DNA of 64,000 bases from an uncultured Pedobacter sp. (GTDB lineage: Bacteria; Bacteroidota; Bacteroidia; Sphingobacteriales; Sphingobacteriaceae). The stretch covers positions 36,997 to 100,996 of the forward strand of contig NZ_CAJYOJ010000004.1 in NCBI RefSeq assembly GCF_913776295.1, written 5' to 3'. Shown one piece after another: positions 29,077-37,191 of the stretch. The translations under genes and the position numbers were made by a program. The notes beneath the pieces were generated by a model that worked only from the letters and a program-made list of their open reading frames with translations, was not told the DNA's origin and searched no databases. Within the stretch, counting starts at the first letter, position 1. Every line of letters begins with the position of its first letter.

Positions 29077-29120
29077 CCTTAAACACCCGTGTGACCGGCC
29101 GGGCGGAAGTTTAGAGTGAC
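29077..29120. repeat. Second, degenerate copy of the nested GC palindrome hairpin
   Basis: ccttaaacacccgtgtgaccggccgggcggaagtttagagtgac. Confidence 0.65.
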
Positions 29121-29147
29121 GATCATTACAGGATAACGTTTTTGTAT

Positions 29148-30011
29148 TTAAAACAACAGATGTTTAACCGTTAGTCCGTTATTGATCAATTGCTTTAATG
29201 AATCGATACCGATACGCAAATGCGTTTCCACATATCTTTCGGTTACGGTACTATCACTTTCTGCAGTTTTAACGCCTTCAGGAATCATCGGTTGATCGGA
29301 AACCAAAAGCAAAGCACCAGCAGGGATTTTATTCGCAAAGGCCGTGGTAAAAATAGTTGCCGTTTCCATGTCTACTGCCATTGCGCGTAAAGTTTTCAAA
29401 TACTTTTTAAATTCTTTATCGTGTTCCCAAACCCTACGGTTGGTGGTATAACAGGTTCCTGTCCAATAATCCCGACCATGATCACGTATAGTTGTAGAAA
29501 TGGCCTTCTGCAGGGCGAAGGCTGGCAAGGCCGGTACTTCTGCAGGCAGATAATCATTTGAGGTACCTTCTCCCCTAATAGCTGCAATAGGTAAAATTAA
29601 ATCACCCAATTGGTTTTTCTTTTTTAAACCGCCGCATTTACCTAAAAACAATACAGCTTTAGGCTTAATGGCCGTTAGTAAGTCCATCATGGTAGCTGCC
29701 AGCGGGCTTCCCATACCAAAGTTGATAATCGTAATACCGTTTGCGGTGACACTTTGCATCGGCTTATCTAAACCCATAATCGGAGCATGATCGTTCCACT
29801 CCGAAAACATGCTTACATATTTACTGAAATTGGTCAGCAGGATATAATCGCCGAATTGATCTAACGGCCTGCCAGTATAACGTGGCAACCAGTTTTTAAC
29901 AATTTCATCTTTTGACTTTAGGCCTGATTTAACCGGACTTTCTACTTCTTTTACTTTTTTCGATTTCTCAACAATTTCCTCGTCTTTTTTTACGTCTTTT
30001 TCTTCGTTCAT
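29148..30011 (-). CDS. amn: AMP nucleosidase
   Basis: PNP/UDP phosphorylase fold: 'ANGITIINFGMGSPLAATMMDLLTAIKPKAVLFLGKCGGLKKK', 'AVDMETATIFTTAFANKIPAGALLLVSD'; Lys/Glu-rich N-terminal extension. Confidence 0.88.
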   Translation of the reverse strand: MNEEKDVKKDEEIVEKSKKVKEVESPVKSGLKSKDEIVKNWLPRYTGRPLDQFGDYILLTNFSKYVSMFSEWNDHAPIMGLDKPMQSVTANGITIINFGMGSPLAATMMDLLTAIKPKAVLFLGKCGGLKKKNQLGDLILPIAAIRGEGTSNDYLPAEVPALPAFALQKAISTTIRDHGRDYWTGTCYTTNRRVWEHDKEFKKYLKTLRAMAVDMETATIFTTAFANKIPAGALLLVSDQPMIPEGVKTAESDSTVTERYVETHLRIGIDSLKQLINNGLTVKHLLF

Positions 30012-30057
30012 AATAATTAGTTTAGCGCTATGCGCCATGCGCTAAGTGTAATACAAA

Positions 30058-30085
30058 AAATCCTCCAGCTTTCGCGAGAGGATTT
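30058..30085 (-). terminator. Candidate terminator downstream of clpX
   Basis: Minus strand AAATCCTC-tcgcgaaagctg-GAGGATTTTTTG. Confidence 0.6.
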
Positions 30086-30090
30086 GAACT

Positions 30091-31329
30091 TTATGCGGCC
30101 TGCAGCTTTTTAAAGTCGGCCTTTTCAAATTTCTCTATCGCGTAATCGAGATTGATGTGCAACTCCTTTACGTCAGCCTGTGTCGGTGTATCAAACATCG
30201 CATCCAGCATAATTGCTTCACAGATCGACCTTAAACCACGGGCCCCTAATTTATATTCCATTGCTTTATCCACAATAAAATCCAAAACTTCATCGTCAAA
30301 AACCAACTTCACATCTTCGTAAGCAAAAAGCTTCACATACTGTTTGATCAATGAGTTTTTAGGCGCTGTTAAAATATTCCTTAACGACGCTTTATCCAAT
30401 GGATTTAAATGTGAAAGAACCGGTATACGACCAATTAATTCCGGAATTAACCCAAATGATTTTAAATCCTGAGGGGTAATATACTTATAAAGATTTTTAA
30501 GATCCAATACCATCTCATCTTTCTTTACTTTGTAACCTACTGCCTGTGTACGTAACCGGTTGGCAATTTTCCGTTCAATCCCATCAAATGCACCCCCACA
30601 GATAAAAAGAATATTATTGGTATTTACCGGGATCATTTTCTGATCGGGGTGCTTGCGTCCGCCCTGAGGTGGAACGTTTACGACCGTACCTTCCAGGATT
30701 TTCAGTAAGGCCTGTTGAACACCCTCGCCTGATACATCGCGTGTAATGGAAGGATTATCGCTTTTACGTGCTACCTTATCTACCTCATCGATGTACACGA
30801 TACCGCGTTCGGCAGCAGTTACATCATAATCGGCAGCCTGCAGTAACCGGGTCAAAATACTTTCCACATCTTCACCAACATAACCTGCTTCAGTTAAAAC
30901 CGTAGCATCGCAGATACAAAATGGTACATGCAAAATTTTAGCGATGGTTTTAGCCAACAAGGTCTTTCCTGTACCCGTTTCGCCCACCAGCATGATATTG
31001 GATTTCTCAATCTCAATCTCGTCTTTATCAACCTTTTGATTTAAACGCTTATAGTGGTTATAAACCGCAACAGAGAGTACCTTTTTTGCATCATCCTGAC
31101 CAATAACATACTGATCCAGATGTTGTTTAATTTCAAGAGGCTTCAATAAGTTGATGGCCTCCTGAATATTTTTTGTGCCTTTAGTGCCTAATTCCTGTGC
31201 AAGCAACTGATTGGCCTGGGTAACACATTTATCGCAGATAAATGCATCCATGCCTTCAATCAACATTAATGTTTCATGCTTGCCAGAATGGCAGAATGAG
31301 CAACGAGATTCTTTATTTTGTTTCGCCAT
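30091..31329 (-). CDS. clpX: ATP-dependent Clp protease ATP-binding subunit ClpX
   Basis: Zinc finger '[27 protein letters not shown]', '[16 protein letters not shown]', 'GRIPVLSHL'. Start [10 protein letters not shown] at 31329. Confidence 0.95.
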   Translation of the reverse strand: MAKQNKESRCSFCHSGKHETLMLIEGMDAFICDKCVTQANQLLAQELGTKGTKNIQEAINLLKPLEIKQHLDQYVIGQDDAKKVLSVAVYNHYKRLNQKVDKDEIEIEKSNIMLVGETGTGKTLLAKTIAKILHVPFCICDATVLTEAGYVGEDVESILTRLLQAADYDVTAAERGIVYIDEVDKVARKSDNPSITRDVSGEGVQQALLKILEGTVVNVPPQGGRKHPDQKMIPVNTNNILFICGGAFDGIERKIANRLRTQAVGYKVKKDEMVLDLKNLYKYITPQDLKSFGLIPELIGRIPVLSHLNPLDKASLRNILTAPKNSLIKQYVKLFAYEDVKLVFDDEVLDFIVDKAMEYKLGARGLRSICEAIMLDAMFDTPTQADVKELHINLDYAIEKFEKADFKKLQAA

Positions 31330-32020
31330 CTTTTTTTGCGTTTCTCGATAATACTTCATCAACCATACCAAATCCTTTAGCCTCTTCAGCTGTCATCCAG
31401 TAATCGCGGTCTGAAGCTTTCTCTACCCAATCATATGCCTGGCCAGAGTGCTCAGAAATAATATCGTATAATTCTTTTTTCAATTTCAGCATCTCTCTTA
31501 AGTTGATCTCCATATCAGATGCTACACCTTGCGCACCGCCTGATGGCTGGTGAATCATTACTCTGGAGTGCGGTAACGCAGCACGTTTACCTTTAGCACC
31601 CGCCACCAATAAAACAGCACCCATTGATGCCGCCATACCTGTACAGATGGTAGCTACATCCGGCTGAATATATTGCATGGTATCATAAATACCTAAGCCT
31701 GCATACACAGACCCGCCTGGAGAGTTAATGTAAATCTGAATATCCCTATCAGCATCTGTTGATTGTAAAAATAATAACTGAGCCTGAATGATATTTGCAT
31801 TCTGATCATAAATTGCATCACCTAAAAAGATGATACGGTCCATCATTAACCTTGAAAAAACATCCATCTGAGCCACATTTAACTGACGCTCTTCAATAAT
31901 GTATGGCGTCATGTTCTGAGGGTTCAGATTAGCCTGTGCAATAAATTTATCTACGTGTAAGCCGCCAATTCCCTGATGTTTAACGGCAAATTTTCTGAAT
32001 TCTTGTGAGTCTATGTTCAT
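31313..32020 (-). CDS. clpP: ATP-dependent Clp protease proteolytic subunit ClpP
   Basis: 'YINSPGGSVYAGLGIYDTMQ', 'GMAASMGAVLLVAGAKGKRAALPHSRVMIHQPSGG'. Confidence 0.95.
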   Translation of the reverse strand: MNIDSQEFRKFAVKHQGIGGLHVDKFIAQANLNPQNMTPYIIEERQLNVAQMDVFSRLMMDRIIFLGDAIYDQNANIIQAQLLFLQSTDADRDIQIYINSPGGSVYAGLGIYDTMQYIQPDVATICTGMAASMGAVLLVAGAKGKRAALPHSRVMIHQPSGGAQGVASDMEINLREMLKLKKELYDIISEHSGQAYDWVEKASDRDYWMTAEEAKGFGMVDEVLSRNAKKDGETK

Positions 32021-32073
32021 GATTATAGAGTTTGGCGTTTTGCGGTGAGCGTTAAGCCTTCCAAAAACACTAT

Positions 32074-32433
32074 TTATTTTAATAAATATTTCCTGAAGTT
32101 GGTTAATTTCCGTGCCAATTTATCTAATTCTTCCAGATAATCATTCAACTCTGTGTCAGAAATATATTTTCTCCGTTCTAAAACTACTAAAATATTTGTA
32201 TTCTCAAACGTAGAACGATGTGCAATATTCAGATAATGAGCGAATTCCTTATTGGAAACCGAACCTGACCCCTCAGCGATATTATTGGATATGCTAAGAG
32301 CAGCCCCATTGAGCTGCTCTGCAAATCTGTATTTTTTATCAACTGACAATCGGTCAGCAATATCTAGTAATTTATCAGTTAACTCGATTGATAACTGCCA
32401 AACTTCAAGCGATTGAAATTTAAATTGTGCCAT
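32074..32433 (-). CDS. Four-helix bundle protein (23S rRNA intervening-sequence/S23-type family)
   Basis: 'FQSLEVWQLSIELTDKLLDIA...YRFAEQLNGAALSISNNIAEGSG..SNKEFAHYLNIAHRSTFE' is characteristic. Confidence 0.88.
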   Translation of the reverse strand: MAQFKFQSLEVWQLSIELTDKLLDIADRLSVDKKYRFAEQLNGAALSISNNIAEGSGSVSNKEFAHYLNIAHRSTFENTNILVVLERRKYISDTELNDYLEELDKLARKLTNFRKYLLK

Positions 32434-32515
32434 AACTAAATATAGCAATAGCACAATCATTTACAAAACAGCTTAGGCACTTTGCTAAACGCTTAGCGCC
32501 ACACGCTAGCCGCTT

Positions 32516-33868
32516 TTACTTTTTCTCCACTAGCGCCACAAACTTATCATAATCAATATCTTTTTGCTCCAAAGTCACAACAGATTTGATTTGTTCGAAA
32601 GTTTTTAATGCTTTTACTTCTTCGAAAACACGGTTTGCATTTTCTTTTTCCTGTAAAAATTGAACAGCATATTGTGCCAATTGATCTTCAGGAAGCGGGC
32701 TTGGGCTATACATTCTGAATTGTGCATCCAATTTAGCTTTAGCTGCCTGAACTACATCCTCATATTTGATTTCAATACTGTTATCTTTGATAATCTTGTT
32801 TTCGATCAAAGTCCATTTCAGGTTTTTAGCGAAATCATCATAACCTTCAGCCAATTCTTCGTCTGTTAATTTTTCATTTGTGGCTTTTAACCAACGACGT
32901 AAAAATTCGTCAGGCAATTCAAAAGTGTGTTTAGCTAATAATGCTTCATAAATATCGTTAGATAATTTACGTTCTGCATCTTGTTTAAACATGCTTTCTA
33001 CTTCTTCGGTAATTTTTGCCCTGAAACCAGCTTCGTCAGTTACCGTACCCTCACCAAATAATTTATCAAAAAACTCCTGGTTTAAGTCAGATTCCTCTAA
33101 ACGATTAACATTTTTGACATGAAGTTTAAAGCTTCCTTGCAAAGCTCCGGCTTCTTCTTCAGTAATATTGAGAACTTTTGCAATTACAGCAGCCTCTTCA
33201 AATGCTTTTTGGATATCGATGGTTACTTCATCATCTTTCTTTAAACCAATGAGCGATTTAAGGATTTTTTTATCTTTGATCTGATCTAAACGAACACTTC
33301 CGGTACTGGTAATGCCGCCTTCAACAGTGGTACCATCTTCAGCTACCTGGGTTAATTCAGCGTAAAGTACGTCGCCATCAGCTGAAACTTCAGGATTGGT
33401 CATTTTACCGTAACTACGACGGATATTTTTGATCCGGCTTTCTAAAGTTTCCTGATCAGCTTTAATTACGTATTCGGTAAATTTATCTTTAGATGAAAGA
33501 TTCACGTCAAAAGCAGGTGCTAAACCCAATTCATAATCAAACTCGAAATCATCTGTATTATCCCATTTAAATTCGCGTTCATCATCCATTTTAGGAAGTG
33601 GTTGACCTAAAATCTCTAATTTTTGCTCAGCGATATAGTTAGATAAGGTATCATTCAACAAGTTGTTCACCTCTTCTACTAAGATACTTTTGCCATACAT
33701 TTTTTTAATGTGGGCAGCAGGAACCATTCCTTTACGGAAACCAGGTAATTGTGCTTTTTTAGCTTGATCTTTAATGGCTTTCTCTACCTTTCCAGTGTAA
33801 TCAGCAGGTGCGATCTTGATTTTTACAACAGCATTTAAGTTGCCGGTTTTTTCCTGTGTAATATTCAT
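32516..33868 (-). CDS. tig: Trigger factor
   Basis: 'MNITQEKTGNLNAVVKIKIAPADYTGKVEKAIKDQAKKAQLPGFRKGMVPAAHIKKMYGKSILVEEVNNLL'; upstream of clpP/clpX. Confidence 0.92.
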   Translation of the reverse strand: MNITQEKTGNLNAVVKIKIAPADYTGKVEKAIKDQAKKAQLPGFRKGMVPAAHIKKMYGKSILVEEVNNLLNDTLSNYIAEQKLEILGQPLPKMDDEREFKWDNTDDFEFDYELGLAPAFDVNLSSKDKFTEYVIKADQETLESRIKNIRRSYGKMTNPEVSADGDVLYAELTQVAEDGTTVEGGITSTGSVRLDQIKDKKILKSLIGLKKDDEVTIDIQKAFEEAAVIAKVLNITEEEAGALQGSFKLHVKNVNRLEESDLNQEFFDKLFGEGTVTDEAGFRAKITEEVESMFKQDAERKLSNDIYEALLAKHTFELPDEFLRRWLKATNEKLTDEELAEGYDDFAKNLKWTLIENKIIKDNSIEIKYEDVVQAAKAKLDAQFRMYSPSPLPEDQLAQYAVQFLQEKENANRVFEEVKALKTFEQIKSVVTLEQKDIDYDKFVALVEKK

Positions 33869-33994
33869 TTTTTCTGAGATATAGTACGATGTACAGTTAG
33901 ACGGGAGATATGAGATATGAGATTTTAGAAAAAACCATATATCGCCATAACCGGCACAGTACATCAATTTTTATTAATCAATGTTTTTAAAAAC

Positions 33995-34026
33995 AAAACC
34001 GTTCCGATGTAAACATCGGAACGGCC
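33995..34026 (-). terminator. Terminator of first tRNA-Leu unit
   Basis: CCGTTCCGATG-taaa-CATCGGAACGG with a T-rich tail on the minus strand. Confidence 0.75.
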
Positions 34027-34038
34027 TTTATCTTGTTG

Positions 34039-34120
34039 TGCGGAAGAAGGGACTCGAACCCCCACGCCGTGAAGCGCCAGATCCTAAGTCTGGTGCGGCT
34101 ACCAATTACGCCACTTCCGC
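34039..34120 (-). tRNA. tRNA-Leu(UAG)
   Basis: Minus: GCGGAAGTGGCGTAATTGGTAGCCGCACCAGACTTAGGATCTGGCGCTTCACGGCGTGGGGGTTCGAGTCCCTTCTTCCGCA; anticodon loop CTTAGGA gives UAG; class II variable arm. Confidence 0.93.
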
Positions 34121-34142
34121 AGTTAGGATGTTATAAGGACTG

Positions 34143-34172
34143 CAAAGATAGAAACAAGATTGAATAATCAAA
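34143..34172 (-). promoter_or_regulatory. Promoter of first tRNA-Leu
   Basis: Minus: TTTG-N18-TATCTTTG. Confidence 0.7.
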
Positions 34173-34350
34173 AGGCATCACCCATATTTTAGTGCATATT
34201 CTTTAAAATAAATGCTAACTCATTAATTTTTAGAGAGAAAATTTTATAACCAGAAGTCTTTTTTAAGAGTATGAATCTGCTTCAACAAGCCTTGTCCTTT
34301 TGTTTATGATATTTTCAGCATGTGAAGACAACAGCGTATAGGAAAATTAT

Positions 34351-34753
34351 AAAGGTTGGTGCCACATCAACTTTTTGTCTAGAATGAGAATATGAAAAAA
34401 TACCAAACGTTCCTACGGAACGAAACGCCAATTGGCAATTGGCTACCGAGGAGTCGTCGCAAGGGGACGGTCTTTTTCTAAAGGTTGGTGCCACATCAAC
34501 TTTTTATCTGGAATGAGAATATGAAAAAATATCAAACTTTCCTACGGAACGAAACGCCAATTGGCAATTGGCTACCGAGGAATCGTCCCGAGGGGACGGT
34601 CTTTTTCTAAAGGTTGATGCCACATCAACTTTTTGTCTGGAATGAGAATATCAAAACATACCATACGTTCCCACGGAACAAAACGCCAATTGGCTACCGG
34701 GGAATCGTCCCGAGGGGATGGCATGCAAAACTTTCAATTTAAAGGTTGGCGTC
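34351..34753 (+). repeat. Tandem array of ~129-bp units (3 copies plus start of a 4th)
   Basis: Units at 34351, 34480, 34609 and partial at 34741, each starting 'aaaggttg[ga][tc]g' with CGTTCCtacGGAACG, GCCAATTGGC and CGTCCCgagGGGACG mini-hairpins. Confidence 0.93.
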
Positions 34754-34943
34754 TTGCTGACCTAGTTTAAATGCATGAAACCAGAGGTTTAGTGCCCTCA
34801 CCGATCTCCATTTCATGTTTCTTTCACTCCCGGTCATGCATGGTAATTGTTTATAAAAATTTGTTTCAGCCGATGGTAACGGGCAGATAAGATCAATGAT
34901 CAGATTTGCAAACCAGGTCATCATCATCAATCCTTAACGTCAT

Positions 34944-34975
34944 AAAAAAACCGTCCTGGGTTATCAGAACGGTTT
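34944..34975 (-). terminator. Terminator of second tRNA-Leu unit
   Basis: AAACCGTcCTGggttatCAGaACGGTTT. Confidence 0.65.
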
Positions 34976-34983
34976 ATATATCG

Positions 34984-35065
34984 TGCGGAAGAAGGGACTC
35001 GAACCCCCACGCCGTGAAGCGCCAGATCCTAAGTCTGGTGCGGCTACCAATTACGCCACTTCCGC
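34984..35065 (-). tRNA. tRNA-Leu(UAG), second identical copy
   Basis: Same 82-nt sequence as 34039-34120. Confidence 0.93.
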
Positions 35066-35087
35066 AGATAGGATGTTTTAAGGATTG

Positions 35088-35117
35088 CAAAGATAGAAAC
35101 TTAATTGAATAATCAAA
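35088..35117 (-). promoter_or_regulatory. Promoter of second tRNA-Leu
   Basis: Minus: TTTG-N18-TATCTTTG; near-identical to 34143-34172. Confidence 0.7.
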
Positions 35118-35205
35118 TTTTTATCACTTATAAAAATTTATTCACATTGCCTGAGAGACCTTAAAAAAAACACAACTTGCTAATCAAGTCACATTTTCAA
35201 ATTAT

Positions 35206-35508
35206 CTATAATTTCACCAGTGTTACATCAACCAGTTCCGGTCCACCGTCAATAGGATAACCCTCCACTTTTTTCCCTTTAACCGTAACCTTTTTATCCA
35301 AATAAGTATCCAGGTTTACGGTTGCACTTTTTAAAGCGTAAGTTTTATTACCGGCTTTTAATAAATGTGTACCATATTGAAAAGTACTCATTCCCAGTTT
35401 TTGAATAGTTCCGCTAGCAGTAACCGAGGTGGTATCTTTTGTATCTTTGATGGAGCTACAGCCTGAAATTACCGCAATAAACAGGGCTAATCCTAATATT
35501 TTCTTCAT
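35206..35508 (-). CDS. Hypothetical small lipoprotein
   Basis: Lipobox 'LFIAVISGCSS'. Confidence 0.65.
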   Translation of the reverse strand: MKKILGLALFIAVISGCSSIKDTKDTTSVTASGTIQKLGMSTFQYGTHLLKAGNKTYALKSATVNLDTYLDKKVTVKGKKVEGYPIDGGPELVDVTLVKL

Positions 35509-35562
35509 GATGACTTAAACGGTAAAATTTAATTTTATGCTACAATTTAGAAAATTAAAACG

Positions 35563-36366
35563 CTATGCACCATCAAGTTGTTTTTGGAATTCGAAAAAAT
35601 ACTGAACAGCTTTAACCAGCCTGCTACCATACCAACTGAACATTTCCCCATCAACCAACATCACTTTAGCATCGGGAATGCCTGCCTGGATTTCTTCGAT
35701 GTGTCTTTCGTTAAAAGGATAAGGCTCTGATGAAAGCAGGATAAGTTCGCAGTTCGAAATTTTCAGCTCCTCCAGTGTTATTTCCGGGTAGCGTTCCTGA
35801 GCGATAATGTTGGCCATCCCGTTGGTTGTCAAAACATCATCAATAAAAGTATTTTTTCCAGCGGCCATATAAGGTTTTCGCCAGATGAGATAGGCTACCT
35901 TCTTATCAATTTGATTTTGAAGCGCAAGTGTTTTCAGGTCATTAAATCCAGCTGATATCAGGTGATTGAGGTAGCTGGCTTCCGGCTGTCGGTTTACCAG
36001 CTCCCCGATCTGCGCTATGGTCTTCATGGCATCATCTAAGGTTAAGATATCACTCATCCATACCGGAAAATATTCGGCCAGTTCTTCTATATCATTCTGT
36101 GTATTTTCCTCTTTATTGCCAATAATGAGATCGGGATTTAAATCTTTAATCAGATCGATGTTTAGTTTTTTGGTACCTCCCACCTTCGTCCGTTCTGCAA
36201 ACTTCTCTATCGGATGGATACAAAATTTGGTTAATCCGATAATTTCTGTATCGAGGCCAAGATCAAACAACAGCTCGGTTTGCGAAGGCACTACAGAAAC
36301 AATCCGTTTGGGCGGAAAATTAATGGCAACCTCCCGACCCATCTGATCGGTAAACGTTTTTTGCAT
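35563..36366 (-). CDS. Helical-backbone metal receptor / BtuF-like substrate-binding protein without obvious signal peptide
   Basis: 'RIVSVVPSQTELLFDLGLDTEIIGLTKFCIHP', 'NIDLIKDLNPDLIIGNKEENTQNDIEEL'; no N-terminal hydrophobic leader. Confidence 0.78.
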   Translation of the reverse strand: MQKTFTDQMGREVAINFPPKRIVSVVPSQTELLFDLGLDTEIIGLTKFCIHPIEKFAERTKVGGTKKLNIDLIKDLNPDLIIGNKEENTQNDIEELAEYFPVWMSDILTLDDAMKTIAQIGELVNRQPEASYLNHLISAGFNDLKTLALQNQIDKKVAYLIWRKPYMAAGKNTFIDDVLTTNGMANIIAQERYPEITLEELKISNCELILLSSEPYPFNERHIEEIQAGIPDAKVMLVDGEMFSWYGSRLVKAVQYFFEFQKQLDGA

Positions 36367-36418
36367 AGTACAAAGGTAATTAACCCCAGTTAAAAAGGGT
36401 TACTACCGGTGGAAATAT

Positions 36419-37102
36419 CTAAGCTTTAACCGCCAAATCTTCTTTTACCACGCCATCGGCAATATGTAATATCCGGTTTCCATACTGCGCGTTCCTTTCT
36501 GAATGGGTAACCTGAATAATGGTAATCCCCTCCTCTTCATTCAGCTTTTTAAACAGCGTCATGATTTCTTCTGCCTGCGCCGATTGCAGATTACCTGTTG
36601 GCTCATCAGCCAGAATAATAGAGGGTTGTGCAGCCAAGGCCCTGGCAATGCCCACTAACTGTTGCTGACCTCCGGATAACTGATTGGGAAACAAATCCTT
36701 TTTAGCCACGATATTAAAACGGTCAAGCAAATCAGCTATCCTGCTGGCTCGCTCGGCGCTGCCTATCTTCTTGTATAATAGAGGGGCTTCAATATTTTCG
36801 TACACGGTCATTTCGTCAATTAAATGGTAAGCCTGAAATACAAAACCGATATGGTTTCGGTAAAGCTCAATTCGTTTACGTTCATTTAAACTGGTTACAT
36901 CTTCGCCCATAAAGTAATAATTACCATAAGTGGGCTCTTCTAACATGCCTATAATGTTAAGCAAGGTAGATTTTCCGGCACCGGATGGCCCCATGATGGA
37001 AACAAATTCGCCTTGATTTATGGTAGTGGTGACCAGGCGTAATACATAATTTTTAACGCCTTTGCTGGCGTAGTACTTTTCGATATTGGTAAGTTGTATC
37101 AT
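36419..37102 (-). CDS. ABC transporter ATP-binding protein (MacB/LolD type)
   Basis: '[20 protein letters not shown]', 'LSGGQQQLVGIARAL', 'IILADEPTGNL'. Confidence 0.92.
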   Translation of the reverse strand: MIQLTNIEKYYASKGVKNYVLRLVTTTINQGEFVSIMGPSGAGKSTLLNIIGMLEEPTYGNYYFMGEDVTSLNERKRIELYRNHIGFVFQAYHLIDEMTVYENIEAPLLYKKIGSAERASRIADLLDRFNIVAKKDLFPNQLSGGQQQLVGIARALAAQPSIILADEPTGNLQSAQAEEIMTLFKKLNEEEGITIIQVTHSERNAQYGNRILHIADGVVKEDLAVKA

Positions 37103-37191
37103 ATTTTTTAAGGTTGAGGGTTAAAAGGTTAAAGGTTTGAAGGTTTTGGACAATTTCGCCTTCTACCTAAAAAACTTCTGCCTTCTCGCCG

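Noticed and set aside
31313-31329. clpP-clpX overlap as anomaly
   Set aside because: Short overlap with an internal ATG start for ClpX ([10 protein letters not shown]); ordinary operon organisation.
34351-34753. CRISPR array
   Set aside because: Repeats are contiguous 129-bp units without unique spacers, and no cas genes are present.
34739-34930. 63-aa minus-strand ORF between the tRNA-Leu genes
   Set aside because: Overlaps the end of the repeat array and has no recognisable motif; likely spurious.
34906-35112. 68-aa plus-strand ORF over the second tRNA
   Set aside because: Antisense to a tRNA gene ('CGRRDSNPHAVKRQILSLVRLPITPLPQ' is the typical false ORF from tRNA sequence).
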